Shown here: piece after piece, positions 7,063-14,691 of the stretch
Layout of the letters: each line of letters begins with the position of its first letter
Numbering within the stretch: the stretch's first letter is position 1
NCBI GenBank assembly: GCA_028693085.1
Contig: JAQUWC010000043.1
Coordinates: 1 to 16,608, forward strand
DNA length: 16,608 nucleotides
DNA from: UBA5266 sp002411545
GTDB taxonomy: Bacteria > Bacteroidota > Bacteroidia > Bacteroidales > WCHB1-69
Direction: 5' to 3'
Program-made: the position numbers and the translations under genes
Notes under the pieces: model-generated
Database searches by the model: none
Told to the model about the DNA's origin: nothing
Seen by the model: the letters and a program-made list of their open reading frames with translations, nothing else

Positions 7063-7776
7063 ATGGCGAAAAGTAATCCCTTTGGTATTTTTAATCCGCA
7101 AGTATTTAAAGTCAAAAAAAATAAGTTAAATCTACATTACTATGCATTTCTCTTCATCCGTTCGGATTTCGATGATTTAAGTATGTTGACCAAGCTTTAC
7201 CATCATACTCAATTTCTGCTGAAAAAATCGCCGCTTGATTTGGTGGTGGATATTGAAACTACAGATTTTTCTTTTACTGTTTATCGAGAAAATGACATCT
7301 TACCTGGACATCCGATGTTAATGATTAAAAATAAATCATTGGAAAATTCTATCATACAATGGATAGGATTCGATAAAGGGTCCTTATATACCATCCATAG
7401 AGCCAAAAGTAAATGTAAAATTCCTCAATTAAACATTCCATTGGAAGATACTACCGATCTCTTTATGGATGAAAATGAAAGCGATGAAAATCTAGAAATT
7501 GCAAACTGGGAAGCCAATAAGCGTATATTGAGGGAGCAATCTGTCGCCTTTGAAGGAAGGATAGATTATGTTATACCCTTGGATATTTCAACCTATGAAT
7601 ATTTTATGCCTTTTTTCTTAGCTTTAGCACAGTTTGTGGAAATCAACTATCAACTCGTTGAAGCTTCCGAATTTGAAAATTTTGAAGCCATACACTATAT
7701 CTTGGAATCCTATGCAGACAGTTTACAAGCCGAAGAAAACAAACGCAAAAAAGAAAAATTTGACAAGTTGAAATAA
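7063..7776 (+). CDS. Hypothetical protein, 237 residues, cytoplasmic, no recognised family
   Basis: I do not recognise this protein. It starts MAKSNPFGIFNPQVFKVKKNK at ATG 7063-7065, with no signal peptide, no membrane segment and no cysteine pair, so it is probably cytoplasmic. The N-terminal two thirds look like a mixed alpha/beta fold (LNLHYYAFLFIRSDFDDLSML; PLDLVVDIETTDFSFTVY; IQWIGFDKGSLYTIHR). A strongly acidic stretch follows at about residues 126-148 (DTTDLFMDENESDENLE). The C-terminal part is helical, ending in a charged Lys/Glu tail (EENKRKKEKFDKLK). It lies 23 bases behind ung on the same strand and 28 bases from the convergent gldD stop. A steady reading frame with phylum-typical codons over 238 codons argues that it is real. 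The ung position alone is weak evidence for a DNA-repair role. Confidence 0.75.
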   Translation: MAKSNPFGIFNPQVFKVKKNKLNLHYYAFLFIRSDFDDLSMLTKLYHHTQFLLKKSPLDLVVDIETTDFSFTVYRENDILPGHPMLMIKNKSLENSIIQWIGFDKGSLYTIHRAKSKCKIPQLNIPLEDTTDLFMDENESDENLEIANWEANKRILREQSVAFEGRIDYVIPLDISTYEYFMPFFLALAQFVEINYQLVEASEFENFEAIHYILESYADSLQAEENKRKKEKFDKLK

Positions 7777-7804
7777 CACATAGTTCATTGATGCCGTGGG
7801 GTAT

Positions 7805-8413
7805 TTACTTCCATGCAAATGTTTCGATTAAATGCAGCATATCTTTACGGATATATTCAATCACAGGTGCCACCGAATCGTTGTTGGGGCTGTGATTAAA
7901 GTAAAGGGAAGCACGAAAAAAATGTTTTTCATTATCGGTGAGCCAAAATTGATAAGGGCAGGCTACATCGGTGCCTAGTATATCATAACTGATTCCGTAT
8001 ACTTTGTTCAGCGAGTCGTAGACATGATATTCGATGATATCGTCGGCTTTTTGTATTTGGTTTGTAACAAAGGTTTTGGAATCGTTAATGAGTGTATCTA
8101 CATTATTAATAACTTTTTTATAGCTAATAAACACTTGTGCGTTAAAGCTGGGGTATTCTATATTAATCCAATAAGGTTCTGGATGTGCAGCGGGTCTGAT
8201 GCAAGCCAAGGTAGAAAATTCAAATTGATAGGGGAAGAGGGTGTCGAAGGAGCGGTATTGGTGTTGAGGTAATGCAATGCGATAATATCCCACCGGTTTA
8301 GGGGTATAGCTTTGTTTATCACAAGCTGCTGATAATGATAGTATGCATGCCATACAAACATAGATTCCTTTTTTTATACTTGGAATAAGTAAGCTAAGCC
8401 CTTTCTCTTTCAT
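7805..8413 (-). CDS. gldD: Gliding motility lipoprotein GldD
   Basis: GldD is a lipoprotein required for gliding motility and linked to type IX secretion in Flavobacterium-type bacteria; its exact biochemical role is unsettled. The N-terminus has a basic segment, a hydrophobic core (GIYVCMACILSLSAAC) and a lipidation Cys (Cys31 from the chosen start). The mature part begins with the family hallmark YTPKPVGYYRIALP, then YQFEFSTLACIRP, EPYWINIEYPSFNAQVFISY, NDSKTFVTNQIQKAD, KVYGISYDILGTDVACPYQFWLTD and HFFRASLYFNHSPNNDSVAPVIEYIR, all in GldD order and spacing. I chose ATG 8411-8413, one base after the asnS stop; an ATG five codons upstream (8426-8428) would overlap asnS by 14 bases. It is the last gene of a tlpA-like/asnS/gldD run. 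No other gld gene is in the window. Confidence 0.9.
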   Translation of the reverse strand: MKEKGLSLLIPSIKKGIYVCMACILSLSAACDKQSYTPKPVGYYRIALPQHQYRSFDTLFPYQFEFSTLACIRPAAHPEPYWINIEYPSFNAQVFISYKKVINNVDTLINDSKTFVTNQIQKADDIIEYHVYDSLNKVYGISYDILGTDVACPYQFWLTDNEKHFFRASLYFNHSPNNDSVAPVIEYIRKDMLHLIETFAWK

Positions 8414-8414
8414 A

Positions 8415-9812
8415 TTAACATTCGGCATTTTGCGGAGTTCGGGGGAATGGGATGACGTCGCGAATGTTATTCATGCCGGTAATAAACAGCATTAAACGTT
8501 CGAATCCTAAGCCAAAACCGCTATGCGGGGCTGTTCCAAACCGACGGGTATCTAAATAATAACGTAGGATCTCTTTGTCCATGTGGCGTTCTTCGATAAA
8601 AGACTCTAATTTTTGCAAATCGGATTCACGTTCCGAACCTCCGATGATTTCGCCGATTTTGGGGAATAAGATATCCATACCGCGTACGGTTTTTCCGTCT
8701 TCGTTTTGTTTCATATAAAAAGCTTTGATGGTTTTGGGATAATCGGTAATGATAACCGGTTTCATGAAATGTTTTTCGACCAAATAGCGTTCGTGTTCCG
8801 ATTGCAAATCTACTCCCCATGAAACGGGAAATTCAAATTTTTGCTTGGATTGGATTAGTACATCAATGGCTTCGGTATAGGTTATGCGGACAAAACTATC
8901 TGTTAAGACGGATTCCAGGCGTTGTATTAATGCTTTATCGAACATATCGTTGAGGAATTGCAGATCGTCTCTATTGTATGTTAAGGCATAGCGAACTAAG
9001 TATTTAATAAAATCTTCCGCTAAATCCATATTATCTTGAATATCATAAAAAGCCATTTCGGGTTCAATCATCCAAAATTCGGCCAAATGTCGGGGGGTAT
9101 TGGAGTTTTCGGCACGAAAAGTAGGGCCGAAGGTGTAGATATTTCCCAGCGTCATGGCACACATTTCGCCGTTAAGTTGTCCGGATACGGTCAGGCTGGT
9201 AAATTTTCCAAAAAAGTCTTGATGGTAATCTATACAACCCTCTTCGTTACGGGGGGGATTATTCATATCTAAGGTAGTAACCTGAAACATTTCGCCGGCA
9301 CCTTCGCAATCAGCGCCGGTAATGATGGGGGTATGGATATAGACAAAGCGATTTTCATTGAAATAGGTATGAATAGCTACCGACATGGCATGACGTAAGC
9401 GCAACACACAACTGAAATAATTGGTGCGGGGACGTAAATGCAATATTTCCCGTAAAAACTCCATGCTATGCCCTTTCTTTTGTAAGGGATATTTTTCCGG
9501 ATCGGCTTCGCCTACTATTTGTATATTTTCGGCTTGAATTTCGACATGTTGCCCTTTACCTAAGGATTTCACCAACTTACCGCTCACTGCAATACAAGCG
9601 CCAGTAGTAACCTTCTTTAAAAGGTTTTCATCAAAGTGATTTAAATCGGCCACCACTTGCAGGTTGTCTATGCAGGAGCCGTCGTTCAATGCTATAAATG
9701 CTACTGCATTATTAGCACGACGGGTACGCACCCAAGCATGAATACTCACGGGATTGCCTATCCCTATCTTGTCTGTCTCTTTCAGTATGTTGTATATTCT
9801 GATTTTTTTCAT
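8415..9812 (-). CDS. asnS: Asparaginyl-tRNA synthetase
   Basis: Charges tRNA-Asn with asparagine (class IIb). The protein starts MKKIRIYNIL at ATG 9810-9812 and has 465 residues, matching the family. The open frame runs to 9893, but that extension would overlap the upstream gene by over 60 bases and has no family-like content. The N-terminal OB-fold anticodon-binding domain contains VSIHAWVRTRRANNAVAFIALNDGS. The catalytic core shows motif 2 FGPTFRAENSNTPRHLAEFWMIEPE and motif 3 GFGLGFERLMLFITGMNNIRDVIPFPR. RNTPRHLAEFWMIEPE-type wording and the C-terminal IPFPRTP separate AsnRS from AspRS. It lies 19 bases downstream of the thioredoxin-fold gene and one base before the chosen gldD start, so it appears embedded in an envelope-gene transcript. 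AGGA and AAGGA tracts lie just before the start, better than most genes here. Confidence 0.97.
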   Translation of the reverse strand: MKKIRIYNILKETDKIGIGNPVSIHAWVRTRRANNAVAFIALNDGSCIDNLQVVADLNHFDENLLKKVTTGACIAVSGKLVKSLGKGQHVEIQAENIQIVGEADPEKYPLQKKGHSMEFLREILHLRPRTNYFSCVLRLRHAMSVAIHTYFNENRFVYIHTPIITGADCEGAGEMFQVTTLDMNNPPRNEEGCIDYHQDFFGKFTSLTVSGQLNGEMCAMTLGNIYTFGPTFRAENSNTPRHLAEFWMIEPEMAFYDIQDNMDLAEDFIKYLVRYALTYNRDDLQFLNDMFDKALIQRLESVLTDSFVRITYTEAIDVLIQSKQKFEFPVSWGVDLQSEHERYLVEKHFMKPVIITDYPKTIKAFYMKQNEDGKTVRGMDILFPKIGEIIGGSERESDLQKLESFIEERHMDKEILRYYLDTRRFGTAPHSGFGLGFERLMLFITGMNNIRDVIPFPRTPQNAEC

Positions 9813-9831
9813 TCCTTTAATCCTATGTGGG

Positions 9832-11307
9832 TTAAAATTTGATGAGTCCTTTTTTATGATTAATGATAAAATTTTCCAATTCCTCGACGCCAATATTCTT
9901 CACAATAATTGTTTTGTCTTTGTCTAACACATAGATACGAGGGGAGCTTTTGATATCATATACTTCGCGAAAGTCGATGTTGGCCTTGTTGCCGCCTACA
10001 TTGAGCCAGGGTAAATGATTTGTTTTGATATAATTTTTCCATTTAACGGTATCACTTGTCAAACAAATAGCATAAATATCGAAGTTTAAACTATCTTTAG
10101 CCCGATTATAAAACTCTTTCAGTAAAGGAGTGGCGGTTTTGCAATGTCCGCAATCGGTATCCCAGAACCACATGATGGTATAGTCAACATTCAATTCATA
10201 ATTAGAATGGAATTTTTCGGCGGTATCTTGCATAACCAGAAAAGGGGCTGTTTTTCCTATCAATACCTTATCGAGTATATCGGCACGACGTACCATGTTT
10301 TCCAATACGGTTTCATCCACCCACGGACAACGTCCTTTGGCATAATAATTTTTAATGATATGGACAAACACAGCGTCTTGGCCTAAGTATTTGCTACGTT
10401 CAAAACGGGAACTCAAATACCAAACGATGTATTTAAACATTTCAGGATTATTTTCTGCTTTTTGAATGAGTAAATCGCTGTATTTTATGATTGTATCTAT
10501 AGCCGGAACAATTACTTTATCGTAATATTCCGCCAAGCGGGGGGCGAAAACCGGTGTGTAAACCAAGGCTTCGTCGCTGAAATCGCAGTTGTCCCAATAA
10601 TGGTTCACATAGTAGTTGTATTGCCAATTGGAATCGAGTATGCCTTCCGGAGGGGTATCGGGGATATCAATTTTTTGAACGAATTTCTGTGTTTTGGCAA
10701 ATAAATTATTGGGATGATTTTTAATGAATTGTTTGGTATAGCTTTGCATGGAATCATATATAGACGACATTTGGGCTTTATAGGATTCAATGAGTGATTC
10801 ATCGGAAATTGGCTTTTCTTGCTCCTCCTTCATTTTGTTTCTAATACTCGATCCTTCTATTTGTTTAGAAACCATATAAGCGGTAAATTCATAAAACAAA
10901 TCGTTTTCGGGAGAATTGATAAAATGCACATTGTTAGAAATTTGTAAGTTTTTAGGATCCAATTCATTCGATTGAATAGTGAAAAACAGGGATGAATCAA
11001 TAAGGAATTCCATGTATTTGGCGTTGTTTTGACTGGCTAGAATATATACACCTCTTTTCAGGGTATCTTTTCCTTCAAAAACAAAGGTATAAGGATTTTT
11101 CTTGGAGGGGAATAAGGTATCTCTTAAATAGGTGTGTTCGCCGTAATAATTGGCGACAAACAACATGGAATCGGGAATTCCGGGCAAATGAAAAGTAATT
11201 TGATATTGTAAATTTTTAGGATTCGATGATTTTTTTTTCTGAGCATATGTTTGTACGGATACACTACAAATGATTAACCAACTTAGCGTTAAAATAAAAT
11301 GCTTCAT
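9832..11307 (-). CDS. Periplasmic thioredoxin-fold (TlpA/AhpC-TSA-like) protein with N-terminal accessory domains
   Basis: A 491-residue exported protein. The signal peptide (1-22) ends TYAQ; there is no lipobox. Residues 30-130 form a beta-rich domain (ITFHLPGIPDSMLFVANYYGE...DTLKRGVYILAS) like the DUF4369 domain that precedes Bacteroidetes thioredoxins. Residues 135-350 are mainly helical, resembling the DUF5106 type, by memory only. The thioredoxin domain covers about 350-491, with KTAPFLVMQD, active site CGHC (386-389) in FWDTDCGHCK and the cis-Pro in SSPRIYV (Pro456). It probably reduces or exchanges disulfides in periplasmic proteins; the target is unknown. It starts at ATG 11305-11307, 67 bases after kdsD ends; that gap shows no TAnnTTTG element. 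It precedes asnS by 19 bases. Compared with plain TlpA (about 180-200 residues) it is a long multi-domain form, normal for this phylum. Confidence 0.87.
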   Translation of the reverse strand: MKHFILTLSWLIICSVSVQTYAQKKKSSNPKNLQYQITFHLPGIPDSMLFVANYYGEHTYLRDTLFPSKKNPYTFVFEGKDTLKRGVYILASQNNAKYMEFLIDSSLFFTIQSNELDPKNLQISNNVHFINSPENDLFYEFTAYMVSKQIEGSSIRNKMKEEQEKPISDESLIESYKAQMSSIYDSMQSYTKQFIKNHPNNLFAKTQKFVQKIDIPDTPPEGILDSNWQYNYYVNHYWDNCDFSDEALVYTPVFAPRLAEYYDKVIVPAIDTIIKYSDLLIQKAENNPEMFKYIVWYLSSRFERSKYLGQDAVFVHIIKNYYAKGRCPWVDETVLENMVRRADILDKVLIGKTAPFLVMQDTAEKFHSNYELNVDYTIMWFWDTDCGHCKTATPLLKEFYNRAKDSLNFDIYAICLTSDTVKWKNYIKTNHLPWLNVGGNKANIDFREVYDIKSSPRIYVLDKDKTIIVKNIGVEELENFIINHKKGLIKF

Positions 11308-11374
11308 GCTTGATGTTAAATTTAATTATTATAGTTTAGACGTATTTATAATCGTAATAGTTGCATGTTTCGTA

Positions 11375-12349
11375 TTAAATAATTCCCTCTCTGATGATAT
11401 CGTGTAAGTGAACAACTCCGACGTATTTTTCCTTATCATCAACGACCAATAAGCTGGTAATATTATTTGCTCTCATCATTTCGAGAGCTTTAACCGCTAA
11501 TTCGTTCTCATGGATGATTTTAGGTTCATGCGACATAATGTCGGATGCTTTGACATCTTGCAGTTGGTGTGAATGTTGCAGCATACGGCGTAAATCCCCG
11601 TCGGTAATAATGCCGGCAATCTTTTCTTTTTCATTTAGTACTGCCGTAACACCCAAACGTTTGGATGATATTTCATAAATAATGGTATTCAACGTATCAT
11701 GTATCCATACCTGAGGTTTTTCGTTTTGTTTACATAAGGGTTCCACTTTTAGATAAAGTTTTTTCCCGAGTGTTCCTCCGGGATGTATACGGGCAAAATC
11801 GGAAGCAGTAAAGCCTCTGAGAGCTATTAAACAAACGGCAAGGGCATCACCCATGACCAATTGTGCCGTTGAGCTGGCTGTGGGGGCTAAGTTGTTCGGA
11901 CAGGATTCTTTATCGACAGTACAATCTAATACATAGTCGGCATGCTGAGCTAAAAATGAATGGGTGTTTCCTACGATGGCAATTACTTTGCTGCCCATCA
12001 TTTTAATCATAGGGAGCAATAATTTTATTTCAGGGGTATTACCACTCTTCGACAAACAGATGACAATGTCGTGAGGCTGAATAATCCCTAAATCACCGTG
12101 TATGGCATCGGCGGCATGCATAAAAATGGCAGGGGTTCCCGTAGAGTTAAAGGTGGCAACTATTTTCTGTGCTATAATGGCGCTTTTACCTATTCCCGTT
12201 ACGATGACTCTGCCTTCATTGTCGTTATAAATCTCGTATACACATGCCACAAAATCGTTGTTGATGAGATTTTTTAATCCTTCAATGGCCTTTTCTTCTT
12301 GTTCAATACACTGTATTGCAAATTGTTTTATATCTATTTCTTTTTTCAA
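11375..12349 (-). CDS. kdsD: Arabinose-5-phosphate isomerase KdsD (KpsF/GutQ family)
   Basis: Interconverts ribulose 5-phosphate and arabinose 5-phosphate, the first committed step of Kdo synthesis for the LPS core. The 324-residue chain has a SIS sugar-isomerase domain (about 35-200) with GIGKS (52-56), HAADAIHGDLG (78-88), SKSGNT (100-105), the PTASST stretch (156-161) and HPGGTLGKKL (189-198). Two CBS domains follow (about 207-260 and 268-322; GIITDGDLRR, GVVHLHDIIR). Length matches E. coli KdsD (328). The start is a TTG at 12347-12349: no ATG occurs in frame until residue 77, an in-frame stop lies 12 bases upstream, and AAAGGA lies just before the TTG. It has its own promoter (12371-12378). 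Alternative identities (GutQ) have the same activity. Confidence 0.95.
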   Translation of the reverse strand: MKKEIDIKQFAIQCIEQEEKAIEGLKNLINNDFVACVYEIYNDNEGRVIVTGIGKSAIIAQKIVATFNSTGTPAIFMHAADAIHGDLGIIQPHDIVICLSKSGNTPEIKLLLPMIKMMGSKVIAIVGNTHSFLAQHADYVLDCTVDKESCPNNLAPTASSTAQLVMGDALAVCLIALRGFTASDFARIHPGGTLGKKLYLKVEPLCKQNEKPQVWIHDTLNTIIYEISSKRLGVTAVLNEKEKIAGIITDGDLRRMLQHSHQLQDVKASDIMSHEPKIIHENELAVKALEMMRANNITSLLVVDDKEKYVGVVHLHDIIREGII

Positions 12350-12357
12350 AATCCTTT
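12347..12357 (-). promoter_or_regulatory. Ribosome binding site and TTG start of kdsD
   Basis: The minus strand reads AAAGGATTTTG, with TTG as the only usable start codon between the in-frame TAA (12362-12364) and deep inside the SIS domain. The AAGGA tract is a recognisable Shine-Dalgarno but unusually close (about 2 bases) to the start codon. Confidence 0.55.
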
Positions 12358-12370
12358 TGTTTTAGAAGTG

Positions 12371-12378
12371 CAAAGTTA
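12371..12378 (-). promoter_or_regulatory. Probable Bacteroidetes promoter -7 element for kdsD
   Basis: The minus strand reads TAACTTTG, an exact TAnnTTTG match. Transcription would start near 12364, giving a leader of only about 15 bases before the TTG start. No TTTG is seen at the -33 spacing; that place overlaps one arm of the inverted repeat at 12397-12425. Confidence 0.6.
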
Positions 12379-12396
12379 CATCAATTTCTTCTTGGG

Positions 12397-12425
12397 TCAG
12401 CGTGATTCTTTCATTCTTTCGCTGA
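12397..12425. repeat. Short inverted repeat upstream of kdsD
   Basis: TCAGCG (12397-12402) and CGCTGA (12420-12425) are perfect inverted arms around a 17-base loop that contains a tandem ATTCTTTC pair (12405-12412, 12413-12420). It lies between the outer-membrane protein stop and the kdsD -7 element. The run of T on the minus strand comes before, not after, the stem, so it is not a standard terminator. Confidence 0.35.
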
Positions 12426-12447
12426 AAAAAACAAGCAAAAGGAAGCT

Positions 12448-13053
12448 CTACATGGTATAAGAAAGGTGAAATTGCAGAAAGTTGTTTCGTAATCCTATCC
12501 TTCGATATAGACTGGGACCAAGGGGTGTGAGTGAATATCCGTACCGAAAGCTGAGACCTATGTTATCATTGATATAATAATTTAAACCGAGCAACATGCC
12601 TAATTCAAAGAAACGTAAGTCATAGGCTGTAGTTAATTCAGGATAAGGTTCTCCGTTAAGATCGTATTCTTTATAATGGACTATCATATTAAAAGAAGTC
12701 CCGCCGGTAAGCGAAAACGAAGGAATGAATTTCCAGTTATAGAGTACCGGAACTTCAATTTGATGCAATGCTAAACGGGATTTGTTCAATCGGCCGTCCG
12801 GTAATTTTCCTTTGGATTTACTTCCTTTTTGCGCATAATCTATTTCTAATTGTATGCTCATGTTTTCGTTAGCAAAAGGGAAAGCGGTAAAAGCACCGAC
12901 AAACAATCCGGGTTTGTTGTAATTTCCTCTATTATCACCGTCGACTTGAGTAGCCAGTATTCCCAGCTGCATTCCTCCTTTAAATTTTTGCGCTTGTGTA
13001 GGAATCAGTAAGCCTACACACAAAAGCAAGTAAAATAGCTTTTGTTGTATCAT
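12448..13053 (-). CDS. Outer-membrane beta-barrel protein (OMP_b-brl_2 / 'PorT family' type)
   Basis: A 201-residue exported protein. The signal peptide is 1-21 (KLFYLLLCVGLLIPTQAQ, cleaved after AQ). The mature part starts KFKGGMQLGILATQVDGDNRGNYNKPGLFVGAF, a typical first hairpin of the small 8-strand barrels (pfam OMP_b-brl_2) abundant in Bacteroidetes, followed by SIQLEIDYAQKGSKSKG, HQIEVPVLYNWKF, FSLTGGTSFNMIV, FELGMLLGLNYYI, IGLSFRYGYSLTPL. It ends FLQFHLSYTM, an aromatic-rich last strand. It does not show the features of true PorT/SprT, so the name 'PorT family' should not be read as a T9SS assignment. It begins 6 bases after the porX stop codon, implying one transcript. The function is unknown. 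Confidence 0.85.
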   Translation of the reverse strand: MIQQKLFYLLLCVGLLIPTQAQKFKGGMQLGILATQVDGDNRGNYNKPGLFVGAFTAFPFANENMSIQLEIDYAQKGSKSKGKLPDGRLNKSRLALHQIEVPVLYNWKFIPSFSLTGGTSFNMIVHYKEYDLNGEPYPELTTAYDLRFFELGMLLGLNYYINDNIGLSFRYGYSLTPLGPSLYRRIGLRNNFLQFHLSYTM

Positions 13054-13059
13054 AAGTTG

Positions 13060-14616
13060 CTATTTGGGATTTAATGTAATAAATGGAACCATAATTTCTT
13101 CCATGGAAATACCTCCGTGTTGGAATGTGTTTTTGTAATGATTGACGTAGTAATTGTAATTATTGGGATAGGCAAAGAATTTATCTCCATAGGTAAACAT
13201 ATATTTGGAGGTAATATTTAAACGCGGCAAATAAGCATCTTTTGGATTTGAAATCACATATATTTCTTTTTCATTCACATTTAAATTCCTTCCTACTTTA
13301 TATCGCAAATTGCTGTTTGTCTCTTTATCTCCTATGATGCGAACCGGATTTTTGATCTGAATAGAGCCGTGGTCGGTGGTTAAAAACACGCGTATTTTCT
13401 TTTCAGCTAAATATTTTAGCATGTCGAACAAGGAGGAATGTTCAAACCAAGAAGCAGTAATGGAACGATAAGAAATCTCATCTTCGGCCAGTTCTCTTAC
13501 AATGTCTACATCGGTATGTGCATGGGAAAACATATCTACAAAATTGTAAATAATAACATTCAACTCATTAGTGAGCATGGAAAATAGGCGGTCGTTCAAC
13601 TTTCTGGCAAAATCCATATTCAATACTTTGGAATAGGAATGTTTGATCTTTTTCCCATAGCGACGTAAATATTCGCCCAGCAATTCATTTTCATAATCAT
13701 TTTTATTTCCTTCATCGTTTTCGTTCAACCATAAGTCGGGGTATTTTTTTTCTATCTCGGAAGGTAAAAGTCCGGCAAATAATGAATTGCGTGCATATTG
13801 TGTAACGGAAGGCAAGATGCTGAAATAAATTTCATCTTTTTCAACCCTGTAATAGTCCGACATTAACGCTTGTATGGTTTTCCATTGGTCGTATCGTAAA
13901 TTATCAATGATAATTAAAAAACTAGATTCGTTTTCTCGAAGATAAGGGAAAAGACTTTCTTTCAATATCGTATGCGACATTATGGGTTTTTCATCCGCTT
14001 TCCCGTTAATCCATTGCAGGTAATTCTTAGTGATAAATTTACTGAAACTCAAATTAGCCTCTTCTTTTTGGGCATAGAAAATATCTATGATATGATTATC
14101 TGTGCTATTTTCCAATTCAGTTTCCCAAAACACTAACTCTTTGTAAATATTTATCCAATCTTCGTGTGAACGTGCTTCCATTAATTTCATCGTAATATTT
14201 CTGAAAGCTTGTTGATAGTCGGACGATCTTTTTTCCGTTATGATACGCTTATGGTCGGTATGTTTTTTCAAACAATGTAGAATTTGGTTAGGATTCACCG
14301 GCTTAATCAAATAATCTTTGATGTTTGCTCCTATGGCGTCATCCATGATTTGTTCCTCTTCACTTTTAGTAATCATTACGATAGGAATAGGAGCAAATTT
14401 TGTTTTTATAAGATTGATGGTTTCCAAACCGGAAATGCCGGGCATGTTTTCGTCTAAAAAAACAATATCCACAATGTTATTTTCCATTTCTTCTATGGCT
14501 TCATTTCCGCTTTTAGCTGTAATTACACGATACCCTCTTGTTTCTAAAAAGATGATATGCGGTTTTAACAATTCTATTTCATCGTCAGCCCAAAGAATGG
14601 TAATATTTTGCGACAT
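13060..14616 (-). CDS. porX: PorX: response regulator with PglZ phosphatase-like domain, T9SS regulator
   Basis: A 518-residue cytoplasmic two-component regulator. The receiver domain (about 5-122) keeps all key residues: acidic pair Asp11/Asp12, phospho-acceptor Asp55 in IVFLDENMPG, Thr83 in VMITKSEE and Lys105 in DYLIKPVNP. A helical linker (125-225) leads into a PglZ/alkaline-phosphatase-type domain with Asp238 (IIIDNLRYDQW), candidate nucleophile Thr272 (PSVTQYARN), Asp361 and His365 (NFVDMFSHAH), Asp415-His416 (TTDHGS) and His500 (FQHGG), consistent with a metal centre. There is no DNA-binding domain. In Porphyromonas and Flavobacterium, PorX with kinase PorY controls type IX secretion genes (published). 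PorY is not in the window. It is preceded by a 75-base gap lacking a clear promoter and followed after 6 bases by a beta-barrel protein gene. The match is full-length and intact. Confidence 0.95.
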   Translation of the reverse strand: MSQNITILWADDEIELLKPHIIFLETRGYRVITAKSGNEAIEEMENNIVDIVFLDENMPGISGLETINLIKTKFAPIPIVMITKSEEEQIMDDAIGANIKDYLIKPVNPNQILHCLKKHTDHKRIITEKRSSDYQQAFRNITMKLMEARSHEDWINIYKELVFWETELENSTDNHIIDIFYAQKEEANLSFSKFITKNYLQWINGKADEKPIMSHTILKESLFPYLRENESSFLIIIDNLRYDQWKTIQALMSDYYRVEKDEIYFSILPSVTQYARNSLFAGLLPSEIEKKYPDLWLNENDEGNKNDYENELLGEYLRRYGKKIKHSYSKVLNMDFARKLNDRLFSMLTNELNVIIYNFVDMFSHAHTDVDIVRELAEDEISYRSITASWFEHSSLFDMLKYLAEKKIRVFLTTDHGSIQIKNPVRIIGDKETNSNLRYKVGRNLNVNEKEIYVISNPKDAYLPRLNITSKYMFTYGDKFFAYPNNYNYYVNHYKNTFQHGGISMEEIMVPFITLNPK

Positions 14617-14691
14617 TATTTTATTTTTTTATGGATTCAATATAATAACGTGGTATAAGCAGCATTTAGTATGGATAGAATTCAATCTACA
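14617..14691. other. 75-base spacer upstream of porX
   Basis: AT-rich gap between the GT39/TPR stop and the porX ATG. I found no TAnnTTTG match and no terminator-like hairpin, so porX may be read from the upstream gene's promoter or from a promoter that does not fit the consensus. Confidence 0.4.

Noticed and set aside
7791..7804. Possible short hairpin (ATGCC / GGTAT) between the convergent ends of the hypothetical gene and gldD, as a bidirectional terminator
   Set aside because: Only five pairs including a wobble, with just a few T after it; too weak to annotate.
9813..9893. N-terminal extension of asnS by 27 codons
   Set aside because: It would overlap the upstream gene by about 60 bases, and the residues do not look like an AsnRS N-terminus; the ATG at 9810-9812 gives the family length.
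12397..12425. Rho-independent terminator after the beta-barrel gene
   Set aside because: On the minus strand the T-run precedes the stem, and on the plus strand the stem is followed by A; neither direction fits an intrinsic terminator.
12448..13053. True PorT/SprT type IX secretion component
   Set aside because: The protein is shorter and its sequence fits the generic small-barrel family; the PorX neighbour alone is not enough.
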